A DNA stretch of 64,000 nt from Polaromonas sp. (GTDB lineage Bacteria; Pseudomonadota; Gammaproteobacteria; Burkholderiales; Burkholderiaceae_C), in assembly GCF_029945685.1 (NCBI RefSeq), contig NZ_JAQSDA010000013.1, forward strand, positions 80,793-144,792, given 5' to 3'. The position numbers and the translations under genes were made by a program. Position 1 is the first letter of the stretch, and each line of letters opens with the position of its first letter. A model generated the notes under the pieces. The model had not been told where the DNA came from and did not search any database. It was given only the letters and a program-made list of their open reading frames with translations. Of this stretch, positions 58,811 through 64,000 are shown in pieces.

Positions 58811-59935
58811 TCAACGCGCGCGTCTGGCCTTGACGGCTTCGGACAATACATCAAGCAAACTGAGCGAATCTTCCCAGCTCAGGCAGGCATCAGTAATACT
58901 TTTGCCGTACTCCAAATTCTGGGCTTTGTCCTTGCCGGGTGTGAATTTCTGGGCACCGGGCTGCAAATGGCTCTCGACCATCAGGCCGAAAACCTGGTGC
59001 GAGCCCCCTCCTACCTGGGTGGCGATCTCACGCGCCACTTCCAGCTGTTTTTCATGCTGCTTGGAACTGTTGGCATGGCTGCAGTCGACCATCAGCGTGG
59101 CCGGCAGTTTGGCCGCCTCCAGTTCCTTGCAGGCCGCGCCCACGCTGGCCGCGTCGTAATTGGGGGCCTTGCCGCCCCGCAGGATCACATGGCAGTCCTT
59201 GTTCCCGCTGGTCTGCACGATCGCCACCTGGCCATTCTTGTGCACCGACAGGAAATGGTGGCCACGCGCCGCCGCCTGGATCGCGTCGGTGGCGATGCGG
59301 ATGTTGCCGTCGGTGCCGTTCTTGAAGCCGATGGGCGCCGACAGACCAGAAGCCAGTTCGCGGTGCACCTGGCTTTCGGTGGTGCGCGCACCGATCGCGC
59401 CCCAGGCGATCAGGTCGCCAATGTACTGCGGCGAAATCACGTCGAGGAACTCGCTGCCGGCCGGCAGGCCCAGGCGGTTGATGTCGATCAGCAGCTGGCG
59501 CGCGATGCGCAGGCCTTCGTCGATGCGGTAGGTTTCGTCCAGGTAGGGGTCGTTGATCAGCCCTTTCCAGCCGACCGTGGTGCGTGGCTTTTCAAAATAC
59601 ACACGCATCACGATCTCCAGCGTGCCAGCGTACTTCTTGCGCTGCTCGGCCAGGCGGCGCGCGTACTCCAGCGCCGCCGCCGGATCGTGGATGGAACACG
59701 GGCCGATCACGACCAGCAGGCGGTCGTCCTTGCCGGCCATGATGTTATGGATGTTCTTGCGTGTCTGGGTGATCAGCGATTCAACGGGGGTGCCGCTGAT
59801 CGGGAAGAAGCGGATCAAATGCTCGGGAGGGGGCAACACAGTGATGTCCTTGATGCGTTCGTCGTCGGTCTGGCTGGTTTTGTCGACTGGACTCGCATAC
59901 CAGGCATCGCTGGTTTGGCTGGCTTTGGCATTCAT
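58811..59935 (-). CDS. aroG: DAHP synthase, class I (AroF/G/H family)
   Basis: First committed step of aromatic amino-acid synthesis: PEP plus erythrose-4-phosphate to DAHP. 374 residues. Motifs: LLVVIGPCSIHDPAAALEYA (PEP and metal site), MRVYFEKPRTTVGWKGLINDP, GARTTESQVHRELASGLSAPIGFKNGTDG, MVDCSHANSSK, and GLMVESHL near the C terminus. ATG 59935 (MNAKASQTS) is chosen with AAGGAA upstream. Allosteric type (Phe, Tyr or Trp) cannot be read safely. It is preceded by an attenuator and an aromatic leader peptide (60052-60126). Confidence 0.95.
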   Translation of the reverse strand: MNAKASQTSDAWYASPVDKTSQTDDERIKDITVLPPPEHLIRFFPISGTPVESLITQTRKNIHNIMAGKDDRLLVVIGPCSIHDPAAALEYARRLAEQRKKYAGTLEIVMRVYFEKPRTTVGWKGLINDPYLDETYRIDEGLRIARQLLIDINRLGLPAGSEFLDVISPQYIGDLIAWGAIGARTTESQVHRELASGLSAPIGFKNGTDGNIRIATDAIQAAARGHHFLSVHKNGQVAIVQTSGNKDCHVILRGGKAPNYDAASVGAACKELEAAKLPATLMVDCSHANSSKQHEKQLEVAREIATQVGGGSHQVFGLMVESHLQPGAQKFTPGKDKAQNLEYGKSITDACLSWEDSLSLLDVLSEAVKARRAR

Positions 59936-59995
59936 GGCTGGTTTCCTTCTAGAACGTTCAAGAATCGATTCGGCAAATGGCAAATGGCAAGAGGC

Positions 59996-60025
59996 AAAAA
60001 AAAACCGCCGGGGCCCGGCGGTTTT
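59996..60025 (-). terminator. Attenuator terminator before aroG
   Basis: On the minus strand: 5' arm AAAACCGCCGGG, 3' arm CCCGGCGGTTTT, then further Ts (nine in all at 59996-60004), a strong intrinsic terminator 61 bp before the aroG start and 26 bp after the leader-peptide stop. The 5' arm segment ACCGCCGG (60015-60022) can instead pair with CCGGCGGT in the leader-peptide codons (60070-60077). Confidence 0.88.
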
Positions 60026-60051
60026 CAAGAATCTGTTGCGTCTTTGTCTGC

Positions 60052-60126
60052 TTACGCGAGGATCTCTCTACCGCCGGAGGCGCTTGAGAACCAAAAGTAA
60101 GCAAAAAAAGATTTCGCGGAGGTCAT
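60052..60126 (-). CDS. Aromatic leader peptide of the aroG attenuator
   Basis: 24-codon open frame with the run SFFAYFWF (residues 6-13): four Phe, one Tyr and one Trp in seven codons. It ends in TAA 26 bp before a strong terminator upstream of DAHP synthase. Codons 17-19 contain CCGGCGGT, identical to the terminator 3' arm and thus able to sequester its 5' arm. This is the arrangement of a ribosome-mediated attenuator: stalling at aromatic codons would favour the antiterminator and aroG expression. The ATG at 60126 lacks a clear Shine-Dalgarno sequence. Confidence 0.82.
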   Translation of the reverse strand: MTSAKSFFAYFWFSSASGGREILA

Positions 60127-60132
60127 GGGTGG

Positions 60133-60161
60133 AATGTAGCACAAGCCGTAGCGCAGTCGAA
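60133..60161 (-). promoter_or_regulatory. Candidate promoter of the aroG leader
   Basis: On the minus strand TTCGAC (60156-60161)-17 bp-TACATT (60133-60138). If used, transcription would start at or next to the leader ATG (60126), giving a leaderless message; that would explain the missing ribosome-binding site. The hexamers are only moderate matches. Confidence 0.35.
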
Positions 60162-60173
60162 ACGACTCTTCAC

Positions 60174-60269
60174 CAGCCGGGGCCGCGGGTCCGGCTTTGC
60201 CGGCCCGCAGGCGCAGCGGCCCCCTCGGGGGGCAGGAAGCGACACGCACTGCGCGACCGTGGGGGCCCT
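60174..60269 (-). repeat. Family B stop-codon-associated repeat, copy 3
   Basis: Lies 3 bp after the stop of the 191-residue unknown gene and 47 bp before the aroG leader ATG. On the minus strand GGGCCCCCACG, C-run/G-run palindrome, then the bulged hairpin (60185-60208): 5' arm GCGGGCCGGC, loop AAA, 3' arm GCCGG-A-CCCGC. Compared with copies 1 and 2, two base pairs have changed on both sides. No terminal T-tract here. Confidence 0.75.
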
Positions 60270-60271
60270 CT

Positions 60272-60847
60272 TCAACCGCGCAGGCGCTCCCACCAGGTTC
60301 TGGCCCGCTCCACCCGGGCCTCGTCGATTGCCGCAGAACCGGAATCACCGGTCTCCCGGCCGCTCAGCTGTTCGTACATATCGATCAGCAGCATGCCTTC
60401 ACCCAAGGTCCGCCATCCAACCAGTTCGAAGTCCTCAAAACGGATGCCCTGCGGCTGCGGCGTGCCGGGCTTGTCCTGGGGGCTGGCAGCCAGCAGCCAC
60501 TGGCCAATCAACACGCGAAAGTTGTTGAGCGCGGCCAGGTAGGTCGCGTATTCATAGAGACCCCGCCAGGCCGGTGAAAGTGAAATCACCAGCGCGCGAT
60601 GCTCGCGCAGGATGGTCATCAGGTCCATCAGCGGGGCCGCCAGAGCATGCAGATCGGGTTCCCGCTTCAGGCCCGAAAGCACCGCTTCAATGCCCACCGC
60701 CATGCCGCCCATGCCATCGGCCAGTTGCAGCGACTCCTCGTCGGCCATCGCCGAACGCAGGAAATGGCTGAGTTCGCCAAAGCTCTGGATGCTGGGCAGC
60801 AACGTGGTCGGGTCAATCGGCAGGCGTGCGCTGGCTCGCTCGCTCAT
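60272..60847 (-). CDS. Conserved hypothetical helical protein
   Basis: 191 residues, mostly helical, no signal peptide, no named domain. LPSIQSFGELSHFLRSAMADEESLQLADGMGGMAVGIEAVLSGLKREPDL, then HRALVISLSPAWRGLYEYATYLAALNNFRVLIGQWLL and an acidic end. It follows tldD by 18 bp and is probably co-transcribed with it. Function unknown. Confidence 0.68.
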   Translation of the reverse strand: MSERASARLPIDPTTLLPSIQSFGELSHFLRSAMADEESLQLADGMGGMAVGIEAVLSGLKREPDLHALAAPLMDLMTILREHRALVISLSPAWRGLYEYATYLAALNNFRVLIGQWLLAASPQDKPGTPQPQGIRFEDFELVGWRTLGEGMLLIDMYEQLSGRETGDSGSAAIDEARVERARTWWERLRG

Positions 60848-60865
60848 GGTTGGCTCGCGGTCAGG

Positions 60866-62404
60866 TCAGGCGGTGCCGCCCACCGTCAGGCCGTCAATGC
60901 GCAGGGTCGGCTGACCCACACCCACCGGCACGCTCTGGCCTTCCTTGCCGCAGGTGCCGACCCCGCTGTCGAGCTGCATGTCATTGCCCATCATGGTGAC
61001 GCGTGTCAACGCATCGGGGCCGTTGCCGACAATCGTCGCGCCCTTGACCGGATACAGGATCTTGCCGTTTTCGACCCAGAAGGCCTCGCTCGCGGAAAAC
61101 ACGAACTTGCCCGAGGTGATGTCCACCTGACCGCCGCCGAAATTGGTGGCGTACAGGCCTTTTTTGATGCTGGCGACAATTTCTTCCGGCGCCTTGTCGC
61201 CGCCCAGCATGTAGGTGTTGGTCATGCGCGGCATGGGCACATGGGCATAACTTTCGCGGCGGCCGTTGCCGGTGGGCTTGACGCCGGAGAGGCGCGCGTT
61301 GAGCGAGTCCTGGATGTAGCCCTTGAGGATGCCGTCCTCGATCAGCACATTGCGCTGGCTGGCGTGGCCCTCGTCATCGACGTTGAGCGAGCCGCGCCGG
61401 TCGGCGATGGTGCCGTCGTCGAGCACAGTGACGCCCTTGGCCGCCACACGCTCGCCGATGCGGCCGGAAAACGCGCTGGAACCCTTGCGGTTGAAGTCGC
61501 CTTCCAGCCCGTGGCCAATCGCCTCGTGCAGCAGGATGCCGGGCCAGCCGGGGCCAAGCACCACGGTCATTTCGCCGGCCGGCGCGGGGCGCGCCTCGAG
61601 GTTGGACAGGGCCGCCTTGACCGCATCATCGACATATTCATTGATCTGCGCCTCGTCGAAATAAGCCAGGCCGAAGCGCCCGCCGCCGCCGCCCGAGCCC
61701 ATCTCGCGGCGGCTCACACCGGCGACTTTCTTCTCGGCAATCACGGTGACCGACAGCCGCACCAGCGGCCGCACGTCAGCAGCCAGCGTACCGTCGGCGC
61801 GCGCGACCATCACCACATCGTATTCGCTGGCCAGGCCGGCCATCACCTGAACGATGCGCGGGTCTTTGGCCTTGGCGAGTTTTTCCACACGCTCGAGCAG
61901 CTTGACCTTGGCCGTGCTGCCGAGCGTCGCGATCGGGTCCATGTCCCGGTACAGCGATCGGCCGGGCGCGACCTTGCGCGCCGGCACCTTGACGCGGCCG
62001 GCTCGGGTGGCCGCCGAGATGGTGCGCACGGTACGGGCCGCGTCGAGCAGCGAGGCCTCGGAGATGTCGTCGGAGTAGGCAAACGCGGTTTTTTCACCGC
62101 TGACCGCGCGCACGCCCACGCCCTGGTCGATGCTGAAGGAGCCGGTCTTGACAATGCCTTCTTCCAGGCTCCAGCCTTCGCTGCGGGTGTACTGGAAATA
62201 CAGGTCGGCGTCGTCGACGCCGTGCGAGGTGATTTCTCCCAGGGCCCGGCTCAAATGCGCCTCGGTCAGCCCGAAAGGCGCGAGCAGCAGCTTTTGCGCA
62301 ATCGCCAGCCGTTCCGACGTCGCGTCGGTGCTGGGGCGGGCGGCGCGTGCACCGGTGAAAGCTGTCTTGCGGGCAGAGGCCGGCGAGGATTTGAGTGAGG
62401 TCAT
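60866..62404 (-). CDS. tldD: TldD metalloprotease subunit
   Basis: 512-residue zinc protease subunit that acts with TldE/PmbA on unfolded peptides (for example CcdA or microcin leader peptides). The metal motif is in LLHEAIGHGLEGDFNRKGSSAF (HExxxH). Other family blocks: YFQYTRSEGWSLEEGIVKTGSFSIDQGVGVRAVSGEKTAFAYSD and the C-terminal VGNGPDALTRVTMMGNDMQLDSGVGTCGKEGQSVPVGVGQPTLRI. The first ~30 residues are a Ser/Ala-rich extension relative to E. coli. The pmbA partner is not in this window. Confidence 0.95.
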   Translation of the reverse strand: MTSLKSSPASARKTAFTGARAARPSTDATSERLAIAQKLLLAPFGLTEAHLSRALGEITSHGVDDADLYFQYTRSEGWSLEEGIVKTGSFSIDQGVGVRAVSGEKTAFAYSDDISEASLLDAARTVRTISAATRAGRVKVPARKVAPGRSLYRDMDPIATLGSTAKVKLLERVEKLAKAKDPRIVQVMAGLASEYDVVMVARADGTLAADVRPLVRLSVTVIAEKKVAGVSRREMGSGGGGGRFGLAYFDEAQINEYVDDAVKAALSNLEARPAPAGEMTVVLGPGWPGILLHEAIGHGLEGDFNRKGSSAFSGRIGERVAAKGVTVLDDGTIADRRGSLNVDDEGHASQRNVLIEDGILKGYIQDSLNARLSGVKPTGNGRRESYAHVPMPRMTNTYMLGGDKAPEEIVASIKKGLYATNFGGGQVDITSGKFVFSASEAFWVENGKILYPVKGATIVGNGPDALTRVTMMGNDMQLDSGVGTCGKEGQSVPVGVGQPTLRIDGLTVGGTA

Positions 62405-62502
62405 GCGGTCATTGTAGGCAGTCTGACCCGGCCCCGTCCCTGCAAGGCTTCTGTCGCCCGGGTCGGGCAGAAGCCCGGAACAACGCTCGCCTCAGGCGGT
62501 GA

Positions 62503-62838
62503 TCAGGCACTCATGTCGCTGGTCGCCGCAGCCGGGCCGTTGGTTTTGCACGATTCGATGCCGTTGTCGCGCGCCGCCGCGCTGGCGTACATCTGACTCT
62601 GGCCAATCACCTGGTTGTTGCCGGCACGCAGGGTGAAATAGGGCGATCCGTCCTTGCCGTCAAGACGCACATACCGGGCGTCGTCACCGGCATTTTTCTT
62701 GACCGATTCGATGCCTGCCAGGGCGCTGGCCTTGGCGTCATACATCTCGCTGGAAAGAATGGTCTGCCCGTTGGCAGCCAGCAGCGAGAAGAAATACTGG
62801 TCGTTTTTGGATTTCTTGAGTTCGAATTTGCCAGCCAT
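62503..62838 (-). CDS. YegP family (DUF1508) protein
   Basis: 111-residue protein made of two DUF1508 repeats: GKFELKKSKNDQYFFSLLAANGQTILSSEMYDAKASALAGIESVKKNA and ARYVRLDGKDGSPYFTLRAGNNQVIGQSQMYASAAARDNGIESCKTNG. These form a small swapped beta fold of unknown function common in proteobacteria. The ATG at 62838 has GGAG upstream. Single-gene unit. Confidence 0.92.
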   Translation of the reverse strand: MAGKFELKKSKNDQYFFSLLAANGQTILSSEMYDAKASALAGIESVKKNAGDDARYVRLDGKDGSPYFTLRAGNNQVIGQSQMYASAAARDNGIESCKTNGPAAATSDMSA

Positions 62839-62950
62839 GGCGATGCTCCTTCAGCTGAAAGCAGGGTTTAACCAACGAGAGTACTGCTTGTACTCCGCTG
62901 CCGGCCCGCGCGCAACCGGTATCGGGTGACACCGTGCAACAAGCGGGCAG

Positions 62951-63829
62951 CTACCGGTCCCGAAGGTATTTGAAAATGGCCGCATCATCGAGTTCGGCCA
63001 GTCCGGCCCGATGCGCCTGGGCAAACACTTCGCTGGCACGTGCGCCAAGCGGCCCCTCGAAACCGGCGGCCCGGGCCGCTTCCACTGCCAGGCGGGTGTC
63101 CTTTTCGAGCAGCGTCACGTGCGCGCGCGGCGCATAGTCGCCGGCGATGGCACGCCGCATGCGGTCGGAGCCTATCCAGCTCTGGCCGCTGGACTGCTCG
63201 ATGACATCCAGCGTCCGCGCTGGATCCAGCCCCAGCCGCCCGGCCAGGGCCAGCACCTCGGCCGCCCCGACCAGGTTGATGCCGGCGAGCAGGTTGTTGA
63301 CCAGCTTGGTGCGGGCGCCGTCGCCAGGGTGGTCGCTGATGCGAAAGACCCTGCCCGACAGCGCCTGCAGCAAGCCCGCCTGCTGTTCATACACGGCCGG
63401 TGCGCAGGCGACCATGAGGCTCATGGTGCCATCACGCGCACGCGCCGGGCCGCCCGACATGGGCGCATCCACCGTGTGCACACCCAGCGCCGCCAGCCGG
63501 CCCGCAAAAGCCTCGACGTCCTGCGGTGAGATCGTCGGGCATAAGATCACGGTGTTCCCCGGCTGCAGCATGCGCGCCAGGCCGTCCGGGCCGAACAACA
63601 CGGCGTCGGTCTGCGCGGCATCCACCACGCAAACAATGAATGCTACTGAATTAATAGCTGCCCGCGCAGGTACAGCAAGGGCCGAAGCCCCTTTTTCTTT
63701 CGAATCGGCGACTTTGGCAGGATCGATGTCGCAGACCTCTACGGTCCAGCCCTGATCCAGGAGATTGGCCGCCATGGCGCCGCCCATGTTGCCAGCGCCG
63801 ATGAGGGTGACCGGGTGAACGGGGGACAT
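62951..63829 (-). CDS. NAD(P)-dependent beta-hydroxyacid dehydrogenase (HIBADH family) containing a family A repeat
   Basis: 292 residues. Rossmann motif VTLIGAGNMGGAMAANLLDQGW; substrate motif DAPMSGGPARARDGTMSLMVACA; catalytic Lys in GDGARTKLVNNLLAGINLVGAAEVLALAGRLGL. It belongs with 3-hydroxyisobutyrate, tartronate-semialdehyde and L-threonate dehydrogenases; substrate not assignable. Residues about 44-64 (KEKGASALAVPARAAINSVAF) are encoded by a family A repeat, yet overall length is normal. ATG 63829 is preferred to the TTG one codon earlier. Confidence 0.87.
   Translation of the reverse strand: MSPVHPVTLIGAGNMGGAMAANLLDQGWTVEVCDIDPAKVADSKEKGASALAVPARAAINSVAFIVCVVDAAQTDAVLFGPDGLARMLQPGNTVILCPTISPQDVEAFAGRLAALGVHTVDAPMSGGPARARDGTMSLMVACAPAVYEQQAGLLQALSGRVFRISDHPGDGARTKLVNNLLAGINLVGAAEVLALAGRLGLDPARTLDVIEQSSGQSWIGSDRMRRAIAGDYAPRAHVTLLEKDTRLAVEAARAAGFEGPLGARASEVFAQAHRAGLAELDDAAIFKYLRDR
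63639..63700 (+). repeat. Family A interspersed repeat, copy 7 (inside a coding sequence)
   Basis: Hairpin GCTAC-TGAATTA-ATAGC, then TGCCCGCGCAGGTACAGC, AAGGGCCGAAGCCCC and TTTTT, antisense to the dehydrogenase gene. The same layout as the six intergenic copies, but it is read through in frame. Confidence 0.75.
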
Positions 63830-64000
63830 CAACTCGACGCCTCACCTGCTTGATCGACAATCCTGTTCCCGGGTTTCGGCGTCCCCGCAGCCCTTCGCCT
63901 TGTCGATCCCCGCTTCGCGGGGGCCCTCGCCACTGGGCTCATGACGCCGCCTCAGTGGCGTTAACGACAAGCGCGCCCGGAGGTTTCGGCGTCTTTGCGG
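63830..64000. other. Right-edge sequence without an assignable gene
   Basis: No convincing gene. GGTTTCGGCGTC occurs twice (63872-63883 and 63982-63993), and a strong hairpin CCCCGC-TTC-GCGGGG lies near 63908-63922. A 37-codon minus-strand frame (63829-63942) would overlap the dehydrogenase start but is Arg-rich and probably spurious. The context is cut by the window edge. Confidence 0.4.

Noticed and set aside
63829..63942. 37-codon frame overlapping the dehydrogenase start (TGATG-like junction)
   Set aside because: Arg/Ala/Pro-rich, no motif, no ribosome site seen; upstream context lies beyond the window.

Overview
This is a GC-rich chromosomal window of core and near-core genes. Gene order and protein style point to the Betaproteobacteria, order Burkholderiales, most likely family Comamonadaceae (Polaromonas/Rhodoferax-like). 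That placement is inferred from synteny (rubredoxin-pilGHIJ-chpA; ffh-ccsA-like-pilS-pilR-ampD-nrdAB; aroQ-accB-accC-prmA) and from a Lys/Ala-rich histone H1-like protein. No search was run. I see no phage, no complete insertion sequence with a transposase, no CRISPR array and no defence island.

Layout. Positions 1-8344 (minus) hold a twitching-motility chemosensory operon: rubredoxin, pilG, pilH, pilI, pilJ and the first 1475 codons of a giant ChpA/PilL-type Hpt kinase that runs off the left edge. 8440-10696 carries thiD and hemL. 10830-13749 carries purH and the dusB-fis operon. 13891-21508 mixes a YqaA membrane protein, an S4/pseudouridine-synthase-like protein without its catalytic Asp, a MITE-like element, ychF, a membrane protein with a broken GGDEF motif, a MOSC protein, a UbiH-type hydroxylase and dsbC. 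21663-24029 holds an M61 peptidase and an unknown. 24124-27585 is a phenylacetate-degradation satellite (paaK, paaI, paaG and a divergent enoyl-CoA hydratase) around a perfect TetR-type palindrome. A tRNA-Met, a small secreted protein and miaB follow.

29744-36889 joins a GlrK/QseG/GlrR-type sigma-54 two-component system to opgGH (osmoregulated periplasmic glucans). 36995-43197 is ffh, a cytochrome-assembly protein, a small zinc-ribbon-like protein, pilSR and ampD. 43599-48502 is nrdAB and the histone-like gene. 48697-55479 (minus) is a pfkB kinase, a zinc-ribbon DUF3426 protein, prmA, accC, accB, aroQ, a thioredoxin-like protein and an unknown. 55752-63829 holds mpl, several unknowns, a DAHP synthase, tldD, a YegP-like protein and a beta-hydroxyacid dehydrogenase.

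The most interesting material is regulatory or repetitive. (1) The DAHP synthase has an aromatic-residue leader peptide and a transcription attenuator with a matching antiterminator segment. (2) Two TGTC-N10-GACA sites and a -24/-12 promoter lie between glrR and opgG, suggesting a direct GlrR/sigma-54 to opgGH circuit. (3) A ~100-bp repeat sits just behind stop codons in three places; its hairpin shows compensatory base changes and a conserved bulged A. (4) A ~60-bp repeat built on GCTAT-N7-ATAGC occurs seven times, once inside a coding region. (5) A 267-bp MITE-like element abuts the ychF stop codon. (6) Twin NrdR-like boxes lie 31 bp apart before nrdA.
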